A DNA stretch of 35,379 nucleotides from Hyphomicrobiales bacterium (GCA_019243195.1 JAFAUQ010000275.1:1-35379); one strand, 5' to 3'. Numbered from the stretch's first letter, positions 17,272-26,459 are shown. Notes: generated by a model from the letters alone, not told the origin. Made by a program: numbers and translations.

Positions 17272-18309
17272 ATGACGTCGTCGCATCAGGGTACAAGAAT
17301 CACCGCCTCCGGGGGCAGAGTCCCGCCCGGCGGGACGCTGTCAGCACCGACGCATGTCACCACCGACGTGTTCCCGCCGGCCAAGCGGCTGGCGATGTGG
17401 CGCGAGATATACGGCCGGAACATCGGAAAATTCGATATTGAGCCGATCGGCGACGCCCCGTTCCACGCCGATGTCACCTTCCGTTTACTGCCGGGGCTCG
17501 GCCTCGCCACGGGCGCGAGATCGGACGCTCATTACCGGATGACGCGCGAACTCGCCGCTCGGTCCGCCGATAACGTCATCTTTGCGATGGTGACGCAGGG
17601 CCTCGGCATCGTCTCTCAATTCGGACGCGAAGTGAAGGTGCAGTCCGGCGGCGCTGTTATGCTCTCCGCAAGCGAGCCCAGCGTATGCACGTTGCTGTCA
17701 CACGGCCGTTTTCTAACTTTGTCCATACCGCGCGAGGCCGTTGCGCCGCTTGTCCCGGATCTCGGCGCGGCGTTTGTCCGTGCCGTGCCGGAAAAGACCG
17801 AGGCGCTGTCGCTGCTGATGAGCTACCTCGGCATCCTGCAGGATACAATTGCCTTCAGCTCAACGGAACTGGCGGGTCGGGTCGTGGCGCACTTCATCGA
17901 TCTCGCCGTGCTGGCGGTGGGGCCGACCCAGGACAGCGAATGGATCGCGCGGCGACGTGGCCGGCGCGCCGCAAGGCTCAATTCCATGAAGGTGGAGATC
18001 GAACGGCACCTTTCCCGCGAGGGCTTCTCCGTCGTAGACCTCGCCGGCCAGCATCGCGTCACGCCGCGTTACGTGCAGATGCTCTTCGAAACCGAGGGCA
18101 AGACGTTCTCGCAATACCTCATCGAGCGACGCCTCGCGCGAGCGTATCGATTGCTCGCCGACCCGGGCTGCGGTCATCTGACGATCTCGGCGATAGCATT
18201 CGAGGTGGGATTCGCGAACCTGTCGTACTTCAACCGCGTCTTTCGCCGGCGCTATGGCGCGACGCCGTCAGACATTCGCGCCGCCGCCGGACCGCGCGAC
18301 GAGCGGTAG
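17272..18309 (+). CDS. AraC family transcriptional regulator (paralogue-like to the divergent neighbour)
   Basis: FSVVDLAGQHRVTPRYVQMLFETEGKTFSQYLIERRLARAYRLLADPGCGHLTISAIAFEVGFANLSYFNRVFRRRYGATPSDIRA. Confidence 0.92.
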   Translation: MTSSHQGTRITASGGRVPPGGTLSAPTHVTTDVFPPAKRLAMWREIYGRNIGKFDIEPIGDAPFHADVTFRLLPGLGLATGARSDAHYRMTRELAARSADNVIFAMVTQGLGIVSQFGREVKVQSGGAVMLSASEPSVCTLLSHGRFLTLSIPREAVAPLVPDLGAAFVRAVPEKTEALSLLMSYLGILQDTIAFSSTELAGRVVAHFIDLAVLAVGPTQDSEWIARRRGRRAARLNSMKVEIERHLSREGFSVVDLAGQHRVTPRYVQMLFETEGKTFSQYLIERRLARAYRLLADPGCGHLTISAIAFEVGFANLSYFNRVFRRRYGATPSDIRAAAGPRDER

Positions 18310-18366
18310 GTTTCACGCCAGCAGATGGCGATGGCCGGGACGAGCCCGGTCATCACGATCGCTACC

Positions 18367-19965
18367 TCAGTGCGGAACGCGCGTCGCGTCGGCCGAGAGC
18401 GCGGCGGGCTGGGCTGCCGTTTCCTGTTCCGCGCCCGGGTGAAGCGCCTTCTCCGGCGGCAGGTAGACGTCGCCCTTCGAGCCCTTCAGCCGCACGTAAA
18501 TCTGAGCGCCGATCAGGATGACGCACAGCGCCACGAACACGGCGCTGATCGGCCGCTCGACGAAGGTGGCGAGATCGCCGCGCGAGATCAGCATGGCGCG
18601 GCGGAAGTTCTCCTCGAAGCGCGGCCCGAGCACGAAGCCGAGCAGGATCGGCGCCGGATGGAAGCCGAGCCGCAGCAGCACGTAACCAAAAATGCCGATG
18701 ACGACGACTTCGCCCACCTGGAAGAAATCGTTATTGGCCGCATAGACGCCGATGCAGACGAAGAACATCGCGCTCGGGTAGAGGTACTTGTAGGGGATCG
18801 TCAGCATCTTCACCCAGATGCCGATCAGCGGCACGTTGAGCAAAACCAGGAGGATGTTGCCGATCCAGAAGCTCGCGACGAGGCCCCAGAAGATGTCGGG
18901 GTGCTGGCTGATAAGCTGCGGGCCGGGCACGATGCCCTGGATGATCAGCGCGCCGAGTAGGAGCGCCATCACCGCGTCGCCGGGAATCCCCAGACTCATG
19001 GTCGGGATGAAATCGCCCTGCACCGAGGAGTGGGTCGAGGTTTCCGGACACACCACGCCCTCGATCATGCCGGTGCCGAATTTCTCCGGCGTCTTCGACA
19101 CCTTCTTTTCCGTGGCATAGGCGACGAACGAAGCGATGGTCGGCCCGGTGCCCGGGATGAGCGAGCACAGGCTTCCCACCAAGGTGCCGCGGATTGCCGG
19201 GAAGATCGAGCGCTTCACGTCGGCCTTGGTCGGCCGCATGTCGCGCAGGCGAACGTTGGAATACTGCGTGTTGATGGCCGCCGTCTGATTGACGCTGGTC
19301 ATGAACTCGGCGATGCCGAAAAGGCCGAGCGCGAGCGCGATCAATTCGACGCCGTCGTCGAGTTCCGCAAGCCCGAAGGTGAAACGCTGCTGGCCGGTCT
19401 CCAGGTCGGAGCCGACGCTGCCGAGCAGCAGGCCGACGATGGTCATGCACACGCCCTTGACTGGCGAGCCGCGCGCCAAGGTCGAGCCCGCCAACAGGCC
19501 GAGCGCCATCAGGCTGCAGATTTCGGCCGGGCCGAACTCCAGCGCCACCTTCACCAGGATGGGCGAGAGGAAGATCATCTCGGTGATCCCCCACGACGCG
19601 CCCACGAATGAAGAGAATACCGTCAGGCCCAGGGCCACCCCCCCGCGGCCCTGTTTGGTCATTGGGAATCCGTCGAGACACGTGACCGCGTGCGGCGGAT
19701 GGCACGGCAGGTTGAGCAGGATCGAGCAGATCGCCCCGCCGTACTGGGCGCCGTACATGACGCCCGCGAGCATCAGGATGGCGCCGACCGGCTTCATGCC
19801 GAAGGTGAGGGGCAGCAGGATCGAAATGGTGGCGAGCGGGCCCATGCCGGGCAGCACGCCGACCATGTTGCCGACGAGCACGCCGACAAAGCACCACATG
19901 AGGTTCTGCGGCTCGAAGGCGACGCTGAACCCGTACCAGAGACCGGCGAGGGCTTGTTCGATCAC
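18367..19965 (-). CDS. tctA: Tripartite tricarboxylate transporter large membrane subunit TctA
   Basis: LAGLWYGFSVAFEPQNLMWCFVGVLVGNMVGVLPGMGPLATISILLPLTFGMKPVGAILMLAGVMYGAQYGGAICSILLNLPCHPPHAVTCLDGFPM; GTG start at 19965 overlapping the tctB stop. Confidence 0.92.
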   Translation of the reverse strand: MIEQALAGLWYGFSVAFEPQNLMWCFVGVLVGNMVGVLPGMGPLATISILLPLTFGMKPVGAILMLAGVMYGAQYGGAICSILLNLPCHPPHAVTCLDGFPMTKQGRGGVALGLTVFSSFVGASWGITEMIFLSPILVKVALEFGPAEICSLMALGLLAGSTLARGSPVKGVCMTIVGLLLGSVGSDLETGQQRFTFGLAELDDGVELIALALGLFGIAEFMTSVNQTAAINTQYSNVRLRDMRPTKADVKRSIFPAIRGTLVGSLCSLIPGTGPTIASFVAYATEKKVSKTPEKFGTGMIEGVVCPETSTHSSVQGDFIPTMSLGIPGDAVMALLLGALIIQGIVPGPQLISQHPDIFWGLVASFWIGNILLVLLNVPLIGIWVKMLTIPYKYLYPSAMFFVCIGVYAANNDFFQVGEVVVIGIFGYVLLRLGFHPAPILLGFVLGPRFEENFRRAMLISRGDLATFVERPISAVFVALCVILIGAQIYVRLKGSKGDVYLPPEKALHPGAEQETAAQPAALSADATRVPH

Positions 19966-20438
19966 AGGAAGTCCCACTTCAGGACGGGCATGGGAATTTT
20001 CAAGAGGTAGTGGAAGAGCGCGACGCCGAAGAAAGTGACGACCGCCGAGAGTGCCACGACACTGCGCCACGTGGCGTCGCGGTCGCCGATCGCGGCGACG
20101 AAGACGCACATGAAGGTGCCGGGGATCATGCCGCCGACCTTGCCGAACAGGATGAAGGCGAGGGGACTGGCGAGGATGCAGCCCCAGGCGAACCATTGCG
20201 GATGCTCGGGCAGAATGCCTTCCTCGCCCTCGCCTTCCTTGGTCGTAAAGGCGCTCCCGGCAATGACGATGCCAAGAACGGTCAGAAGGACGCCGAGCGC
20301 GGTGGGCATGAAGCCCGGCCCCATGTGCATCAGGGTGCCGAGCGTGTACCGCGGCCCGTTCAATGCGGCGAACAGGCCCAACAGCATCATCAGCCCGCCG
20401 GCATAGAAGTCGCGCTTGTAGAGCAGCGAGTGCTTCAA
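19962..20438 (-). CDS. tctB: Tripartite tricarboxylate transporter small membrane subunit TctB
   Basis: Four-TM protein MKHSLLYKRDFYAGGLMMLLGLFAALNGPRYTLGTLMHMGPGFMPTALGVLLTVLGIVIAGSAF directly upstream of tctA. Confidence 0.88.
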   Translation of the reverse strand: MKHSLLYKRDFYAGGLMMLLGLFAALNGPRYTLGTLMHMGPGFMPTALGVLLTVLGIVIAGSAFTTKEGEGEEGILPEHPQWFAWGCILASPLAFILFGKVGGMIPGTFMCVFVAAIGDRDATWRSVVALSAVVTFFGVALFHYLLKIPMPVLKWDFL

Positions 20439-20809
20439 CGCTTTAACCTCCCAGGCCGAAGCGGTTCCGCCCGCCTTGTGGGCGGCGGTTACGGTTCCCT
20501 CCAGGTCCGGGCACAGATTACCGGCTTGGCTGCGCCTTTCAAGCCGCCCGTCGCGGTCAAGCCGCAGGTTAGGGTCGGGAGGCTCGCAGCAACCTGACCG
20601 GCGGTGCGTCCGCGGGGGTGGCCCGCCGCGCGCGGTGCTAACGCCGATACGGTGGGCTTGCGCCCCGGCCCCTTTGGCGGTTCCCCCGGCAGGCGCAGCT
20701 TGGGGTTTAGGATTCAGACAAATAGATCATAGCGACGCATGATGCTCCAACTGCTCCGCTTGACCACTTTCACCTGCGCGTAAAAATTGTTATCAGCGCG
20801 CGGGGAGCG
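20439..20809. other. Long GC-rich noncoding intergenic region with several inverted repeats (possible leader RNA/ncRNA or regulatory region)
   Basis: No credible CDS; hairpin CCGCCC-GCCTTGT-GGGCGG at 20467-20485; CAGGTT/AACCTG pairing 20565-20596; located between divergent tctB and the GGDEF gene. Confidence 0.35.
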
Positions 20810-20812
20810 GTG

Positions 20813-21859
20813 ATGACAGATTCGGGCCGCACGATCGCGCTCGCGGAGCAGGCGCTGAGCCAGATAAAGGCGTTGCGCCTTTCCGCCGACCCGCAAAGCT
20901 TCGAAATCTGGTACGCCTACGTCGCCGGCACGCAGCCCAAGCTCAACGCGTACATCAACGAGATCCTGGGGCAGCGTCCATCGTTGTCTGCTCTCGAACT
21001 CGAGCAGATCCACTATCGGTTCTTTTCCCAGGCGCGGGTCGCCGAGCGGGTCGAGACCGTCGGCGCCAAGATCAAGGACGAGGTCGATCAGATCGTCGCC
21101 ATGATCGAGGCCGCGATCGGCGCGAGCACGCAGTACCAGAGCGAACTCGAGGACAGCACGCGCAAGCTTGCCTTGCCGATCGATCGCGAGACCCTGCGCG
21201 TGATCGTCGAAAGTCTCGTGTTCTCGACCAAGGAGGTGGAGCAGGAGAACAGCACGCTCTCCGCCAGCCTCGGCCTCTCGCGCAAGCAGATCGCCGATTT
21301 GCAGGAGGACCTCGTCTCGATCCGCGCCGAAAGCCTGAGCGATCCGCTCACCATGCTGGCCAACCGCAAGCACTTCGACGAGTCGCTCGAGCGAATCCTG
21401 GCGAAGAGCAGGCACAGCGGCGAAGTGTTCTGCCTGATCCTGGCGGACGTCGACCATTTCAAGTCGTTCAACGACACGCACGGGCATCAGATGGGCGACC
21501 ACGTGCTGCGTCTCATCGCCGGCGAAATGAAGCAGGCGGTCAAGGCCCAGGACATCGTCGCCCGCTACGGCGGCGAGGAGTTCGCCATCATCCTGCCCGC
21601 GAGCGACCTCACTGCGGCAGCCGCGGTCGCGGAACGCATCCGCACGACGACGATGTCGCGGGAGTTGCGCCGCCGCAAGACCGGCGAGAGTCTCGGGCGC
21701 GTGACGATCTCGCTCGGCATCGCGGAATGCCGCGCCCACGAGAGCGCGCAAGATCTGGTCGAGCGCGCCGACAACTGCCTGTACGCGGCAAAGCGGCGCG
21801 GCCGCAACTGCGTGGTCGCCCAGGACCAGCTGGTCGCCGGCGCGCCGCAGCCGGCCTGA
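20813..21859 (+). CDS. Diguanylate cyclase (GGDEF domain, GGEEF active site)
   Basis: DPLTMLANRKHFDESL...LADVDHFKSFNDTHGHQMGDHVLR...DIVARYGGEEFAIILPASDLTAA. Confidence 0.95.
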   Translation: MTDSGRTIALAEQALSQIKALRLSADPQSFEIWYAYVAGTQPKLNAYINEILGQRPSLSALELEQIHYRFFSQARVAERVETVGAKIKDEVDQIVAMIEAAIGASTQYQSELEDSTRKLALPIDRETLRVIVESLVFSTKEVEQENSTLSASLGLSRKQIADLQEDLVSIRAESLSDPLTMLANRKHFDESLERILAKSRHSGEVFCLILADVDHFKSFNDTHGHQMGDHVLRLIAGEMKQAVKAQDIVARYGGEEFAIILPASDLTAAAAVAERIRTTTMSRELRRRKTGESLGRVTISLGIAECRAHESAQDLVERADNCLYAAKRRGRNCVVAQDQLVAGAPQPA

Positions 21860-21865
21860 GAACCT

Positions 21866-21959
21866 GTCATTGCGAGCGGAGCGAAGCAATCCAGCGCAAC
21901 CGGCACTGCGCTTGCGGCCCTGGATTGCTTCGTCGGCCTTCGGCCTCCTCGCAATGACG
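21866..21959. repeat. Dispersed palindromic repeat, family C copy 1 (GTCATTGCGAG..GAAGCAATCCAG...CTGGATTGCTTC...GCAATGAC)
   Basis: Inverted arms gtcattgcgagcgg...gaagcaatccag / ctggattgcttcg...cctcgcaatgac; second copy at 33937-34028. Confidence 0.87.
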
Positions 21960-21963
21960 GTGT

Positions 21964-23586
21964 TTACTCCGCCGCCATGTCGAACGGGGTGTCCTGGCGC
22001 GGCGCGGCCACGACCGCACGATCGCGCCCTGCGGCTTTGGCTTGATAGAGCGCCCGGTCCGCCGCCTTCATCAGCCCATCGACGCTCGGCATGCTCACGG
22101 TCGCTTCCGCCAAGCCGATGCTGACTGTGATGCTCACGGCGACGCCGTCGGCGGTGAACGGGCGTTGCTTGAGCTGCTGGCGCAGCCGCTCGGCGACGAT
22201 CTGCGCCTGCGCGCCGTCCGTTTCCGGCAGCAGCATTGCGAACTCGTCGCCGCCGATCCGCGCCACGACGTCCGACTCGCGGCGATTGCTCCGGAATGTC
22301 TCGGCCATTGTGATCATCGCCGCGTCGCCGGCCGCGTGCCCGAAGCGGTCGTTGATGGTTTTGAGCCGATCGAGGTCGATGAGCAGCAGCGTGAGCGGCC
22401 GGTGATAGCGCTGGAACCGGCTCCACTCCGCCCCAGCAAGCGTGAGGAAATGCCGGCGATTGTAGAGATCGGTCATGCCGTCGGTGGTGGCGAGGCGCTC
22501 GAGTTCATCGGCATGACGCACGAGATCGGTCACGTCGGTGTAGGTCAGCATGCGGCCGCCGTCCGGGAGCATGGCGCATTGCGCGCGCATGATCCGCCCG
22601 TCGGCGCGCCGCACGTCGACGGGCGTCGGGTCGCCCGCCTTCGCCCACGCGATGCGCTCCGCGATGAAAGTGTCGAGGTCGGCGGCCGGAAGATCGAACG
22701 TGCCGGTGAGGCGGGTGTCGTTCATGAGTTGGGAAAAATGCGGTTTGCGGCCGGCCTGCTCCGGCGAGATGCCGGCGAGCTGTCGCGCGGCCGTGTTGAT
22801 GAACTGGGCATAGAACTGCGCGTCGAGAAGGATGATGCCCTCCTCGACGTTGTCGAGTGCCGCGCGCAGGACCTCCAGTTCGTCGGAATGCCGGACGATG
22901 TCCGTCACCGAGGTGTAGCTGAGCACCCGCCCACCCGAGGGCAGCGCCGTGCATTGGAAGCGCAGCACCTCGCCGCTTGCCAGGCGGATATCGCGCGGCG
23001 GCGGATTGCCTGCCTTCACTTCGACGACACGCTCGGCCACGTAGGCGTCGAGTTCGCTTTCCGGTATCTCGTACGCACGCGTGTCGCGCCCGTGATACAT
23101 CAGCGCGACGAACGCGGGCCGGCTGTCTGCTTTGCTGTCCGGCAGCCGCCACATCCTGCGGAATGCGCGATTGATGAACTGCGCGCGTAGCTCCGCATCA
23201 AGCAGAACGACGCCGAATTTTGCCTCGTCGAGCGCGGCGCGCAGCCCGAGCAGCTCGTTGCGGATGAGATCGCCGGCGCGGGGCGCCGACTGAAGGTGCG
23301 CATCGCGCGCGTCGCCGCCTTCCGGGGTGTGGGACTGTGCGAGCGCGAACTCCACTCCAGCCCGATGGTCCGACTGCCACACCAGGCGGCACGGCCGCGG
23401 CGCGTGCTCACCATCGATCAGCAGGTCGAATGTCGCCGGAACGCCGACGAGGCTCTCGACCTGCAGGCAGGCGCCGCCGGGAGACAAATTCCGGATCGTG
23501 CAGTCGAGCACCGACCGCCTGTTGTTGAATAATATCTTGCCGCCCCGCCACATGCGGGCGCGATGGGATTCCCGGCGTTCGTCCAC
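21964..23586 (-). CDS. PilZ-PAS-PAS-GGDEF diguanylate cyclase
   Basis: N-terminal RRESHRAR...NLSPGGA (PilZ RxxxR and NxSxxG); two homologous PAS-7-like segments; DGMTDLYNRRHFL...RESDVVARIGGDEFAMLLPETDG. Confidence 0.92.
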   Translation of the reverse strand: MDERRESHRARMWRGGKILFNNRRSVLDCTIRNLSPGGACLQVESLVGVPATFDLLIDGEHAPRPCRLVWQSDHRAGVEFALAQSHTPEGGDARDAHLQSAPRAGDLIRNELLGLRAALDEAKFGVVLLDAELRAQFINRAFRRMWRLPDSKADSRPAFVALMYHGRDTRAYEIPESELDAYVAERVVEVKAGNPPPRDIRLASGEVLRFQCTALPSGGRVLSYTSVTDIVRHSDELEVLRAALDNVEEGIILLDAQFYAQFINTAARQLAGISPEQAGRKPHFSQLMNDTRLTGTFDLPAADLDTFIAERIAWAKAGDPTPVDVRRADGRIMRAQCAMLPDGGRMLTYTDVTDLVRHADELERLATTDGMTDLYNRRHFLTLAGAEWSRFQRYHRPLTLLLIDLDRLKTINDRFGHAAGDAAMITMAETFRSNRRESDVVARIGGDEFAMLLPETDGAQAQIVAERLRQQLKQRPFTADGVAVSITVSIGLAEATVSMPSVDGLMKAADRALYQAKAAGRDRAVVAAPRQDTPFDMAAE

Positions 23587-23806
23587 GGGCTCCTCCCACC
23601 ATCGGGGGATCGGTGTCTACAGTATCGCACCCGTCGGTTGCCGTTGGCTTAAGGACCGCGGTGCAATTTGAGGCCTCTGGTCCACCGTCCACACGGCTCG
23701 GCTGCATACTTTTTGGGCATCAGCCAAGTCCGCGGTCGCGCTTGTCTTTCCGCTGACGAGGTGCTGGGCTTACGGTGGCCAGTAGAATGTCGCCGGGAGA
23801 GAAGAG

Positions 23807-24904
23807 ATGCGTGCCGCCGTCCTGACCGAAGTTAACAAGCCCTTGCAAATTCTTGATCTTGAGCAGGAGCCGCCCAAGGCCAACGAGGTGCGCGTGCAGG
23901 TCAAGGCCGCGGGCGTGTGCATGAGCGACTGGCACATCATGAACGGCGACTGGCCGTTGCCGCTGCCCATGGTGCTCGGGCACGAGGCCGCCGGCATCGT
24001 GGTGGAGAACGGGCCGGGCGTGACGGCGGTCAAGCCGGGCGATCACGTGATCTTCTCGTTCCGCCCCCACTGCGGCCACTGCCGCTACTGCTCGACCGGG
24101 CGCACCGTGCTGTGCATCGGCCACAACGACACCGCGCGCTGGGTGATGCACGACGGCACCGCGCGGGTGAAGCTCAACGGTGAGCCGGTGAACCAGATGG
24201 CGCGCATCGGCACTTTCTCGGAGCATGTCGTCTGCCCGGCCGAGCAGGTGATAAAGATTCGTCACGACCTGCCGTTCACCCACGCGGCGATCATCGGCTG
24301 CAGCGTCGCGACCGGCGTCGGCGCCGTCATTCGCCATGCGCGCGTCGCGGCAGGCGACAGCGTGTTCGTCGTCGGCTGCGGTGGCGTTGGCCTCAACGTG
24401 GTGCAGGGCGCGCGGCTTGCCGGCGCCCGCACCATCATCGCCTGTGATTTGCTTGACAATAAGCTCGAATACGCCAAGCAATTCGGCGCCACCCACACGA
24501 TCAACGCCAAATCGGGGGATGTGATCAAACAGGTGCAGGCGCTCACCGACGGGCTTGGCGTCGACTATGCCTTCGACGCGATCGGCACCGAGCCGACCGC
24601 GCTGCAAGTCGTCGACGCGCTGGCGCCCGGCGGGCATGCGGTGCTGGTAGGCATTCCGGCGTTTTCAACGCGCGCGCCGATCAGCCCGTCCGCCATGGTC
24701 TACGCCGAGAAGACCATCAGCGGCACTGATTACGGATCGGTGCGCCCGGATGTGGATTTCCCCATCCTTGCCGACCTCGACATGGACAAGAAGATCAACC
24801 TCGACGATCTCATCAGCCGCACCTACAAATTTGACGAGATCAACGAAGGCTTCCGCCTGCTGGTCACGGGCGCGGTGGCGCGTGGCGTGATCGTGTTTGA
24901 TTGA
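23807..24904 (+). CDS. Zinc-binding alcohol dehydrogenase family protein (MDR superfamily)
   Basis: VKAAGVCMSDWHIMNGDWPLPLPMVLGHEAAGIVVENGPGVTAVKPGDHVIFSFRPHCGHCRYC; VVGCGGVGLNVVQGARLAGA. Confidence 0.95.
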   Translation: MRAAVLTEVNKPLQILDLEQEPPKANEVRVQVKAAGVCMSDWHIMNGDWPLPLPMVLGHEAAGIVVENGPGVTAVKPGDHVIFSFRPHCGHCRYCSTGRTVLCIGHNDTARWVMHDGTARVKLNGEPVNQMARIGTFSEHVVCPAEQVIKIRHDLPFTHAAIIGCSVATGVGAVIRHARVAAGDSVFVVGCGGVGLNVVQGARLAGARTIIACDLLDNKLEYAKQFGATHTINAKSGDVIKQVQALTDGLGVDYAFDAIGTEPTALQVVDALAPGGHAVLVGIPAFSTRAPISPSAMVYAEKTISGTDYGSVRPDVDFPILADLDMDKKINLDDLISRTYKFDEINEGFRLLVTGAVARGVIVFD

Positions 24905-24933
24905 TTGTTTGGTACAGCGGTGCCACACGCTCC

Positions 24934-25056
24934 ACCTCTCCCCGCTTGCGGGGAGAGGTCGGCCGCGAAGCGGCCGGGTGAGGGGGGCTCTCCACTGGCG
25001 TTGCGCTGCTGAGAGTCCCCCTCACCCCGACCCTCTCCCCGCAAGCGGGGAGAGGG
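24934..25056. repeat. Dispersed palindromic repeat, family D (CCTCTCCCCGCTTGCGGGGAGAGG...CCTCACCC...CCTCTCCCCGCAAGCGGGGAGAGG)
   Basis: Two self-complementary arms cctctccccgc(ttg/aag)cggggagagg flanking gggtgagggggg...ccccctcaccc. Confidence 0.88.
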
Positions 25057-25114
25057 AGACCACCGCGCTTGCGGCCCGTTTTGAATCCCAATTGCCACTC
25101 CTTATATTCAAACC

Positions 25115-26173
25115 ATGGATCCCGCCGCCATATTCGCCACGCGCGTCGCCTATGGGGCACGCCAGCTGCCGCGGTTCGCCTGGTACGTCGGCCACAGCGT
25201 GCTGATGCGGCAGTTGACCAATCTGGCGCGCGAAACCGGGCTGAGCACCCGGCGGCGTGCAAGCACCGCCGCCCCGGTGCCGGATCGACAGCGCCTCTAT
25301 GCCGACATGCTCGAGCTGTTCCGCCAGGACCTCGCCAACGTCGAGGCGGGCATCTACCCGCTGCCTGACGATCACGACGGTTCGGTCCCGGCGCTCCTCA
25401 ATCGCTCGCTGCTGTTCTTTCGCGATCTGCCCGAGGTCCATCGCCGGCGCGAGAGCGGCGACTATCAGGAGGTGGTGAGCGAGGCGGGCGCCAGCCGTCC
25501 ACACTATTATCTCCAGAACTTCCATTTCCAGTCCGGCGGCTGGATGACGCGCGACTCGGCGCGGCGCTACGATACGCAGGTGGAAGTGCTGTTCCACGGC
25601 ACCGCCAATGCGACTCGCCGGCAGGCGCTGCCCCCGCTGCAGGAAGTCTTCGCCGGGCGCGATCAGCGCCGGCTGCGGCTCCTCGACGTCGGCTGCGGCA
25701 CCGGACGGTTTCTCGATTTCGTCAAACAGGCGTGGCCGCGGCTGCCCACGCTCGGCATCGACATGTCGGAGGCCTACGTCGCCGAGGCGCGGCGGCACCT
25801 CAAGCGCTGGGGCTGGATCGATTGCCTCGTCGGCAAGGGCGAGGCGCTGCCCGTGCCCGACGCCAGCCAGGATGCCGCGACGTGCATCTTCACGTTCCAC
25901 GAGCTGCCGCCGCCCGTGCGCCGCGCGGTCTTCGCCGAATTTGCCCGGGTGCTCAGGCCCTGCGGGCGCCTCGTCCTCCTCGATTCGCTCCAGCTCGGCG
26001 ACGAGCCGGACTACGACGGCATGCTCGAACTTTTCCCGCAGAATTATCACGAGCCTTATTACGCCGGTTACATCCGCGAGGATTTCCCCGCGTTGGCCGC
26101 CGCATGCGGGCTTGCCCATGTGCGCGACGTGAAGGCCTTCGTCTCCAAGGTGATGGTGTTCGACAAGGTCTGA
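25115..26173 (+). CDS. Class I SAM-dependent methyltransferase
   Basis: RRLRLLDVGCGTGRFLDFVKQAWPRLPTLGIDMSEAYVAEARRHLKRWGWIDCLVGKGEALPVPDASQDAATCIFTFHELP. Confidence 0.92.
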   Translation: MDPAAIFATRVAYGARQLPRFAWYVGHSVLMRQLTNLARETGLSTRRRASTAAPVPDRQRLYADMLELFRQDLANVEAGIYPLPDDHDGSVPALLNRSLLFFRDLPEVHRRRESGDYQEVVSEAGASRPHYYLQNFHFQSGGWMTRDSARRYDTQVEVLFHGTANATRRQALPPLQEVFAGRDQRRLRLLDVGCGTGRFLDFVKQAWPRLPTLGIDMSEAYVAEARRHLKRWGWIDCLVGKGEALPVPDASQDAATCIFTFHELPPPVRRAVFAEFARVLRPCGRLVLLDSLQLGDEPDYDGMLELFPQNYHEPYYAGYIREDFPALAAACGLAHVRDVKAFVSKVMVFDKV

Positions 26174-26175
26174 GC

Positions 26176-26194
26176 CCATAGCCTTGGGCTATGG
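26176..26194 (+). terminator. Stem-loop CCATAGCC-TTG-GGCTATGG just after the methyltransferase stop
   Basis: Perfect 8-bp stem and 3-nt loop 2 nt after TGA; no clear T-tract, so terminator function is uncertain. Confidence 0.35.
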
Positions 26195-26221
26195 CGTTGA
26201 AATTGCGAACAATTTGTTGCC

Positions 26222-26328
26222 CCGACCGCGAGGCTCGATCCCGCCGCCCCCAAGGCGATCGAGGACATCATCCGCGCGATCGCGGCGAGCGGGATCAAGA
26301 TCGTGATGGCGACGCATGACCGCGCCCA
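26222..26328 (+). pseudogene. Remnant of an ABC transporter ATP-binding subunit (TupC-like)
   Basis: In-frame PTARLDPAAPKAIEDIIRAIAASGIKIVMATHDRAQ matches the D-loop to H-loop of ABC ATPases (EPTASLDP...THD..Q); no Walker A or signature motif upstream. Confidence 0.7.
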
Positions 26329-26459
26329 GCACGACCGAGGCGCGTGCGTTCGTGGCGGTAGAACTGCTAGTATAGTCGGACATTATCCGATTCGTCGCGC
26401 CCGTGCCGGCGGGGCACCCCGTCGTTTGCAGCCGGCATTGCGGGTACAGGGAGGTTTTG

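Noticed and set aside
19966-20196. N-terminal extension of tctA ORF (MVRLGLHPRQSPRLH...)
   Set aside because: Out-of-frame read of tctB; the GTG at 19965 overlapping the tctB stop is the natural start.
20565-20600. SRP-RNA-like pattern (ggttagggtcgggaggctcgcagcaacctgacc)
   Set aside because: Lacks the near-invariant GGAAGGNAGCAGCC core of bacterial SRP RNA; similarity judged coincidental.
24934-25056. Possible CRISPR-like or tandem array
   Set aside because: Only two inverted arms around a single centre; it is a dispersed palindrome, not regularly spaced direct repeats.
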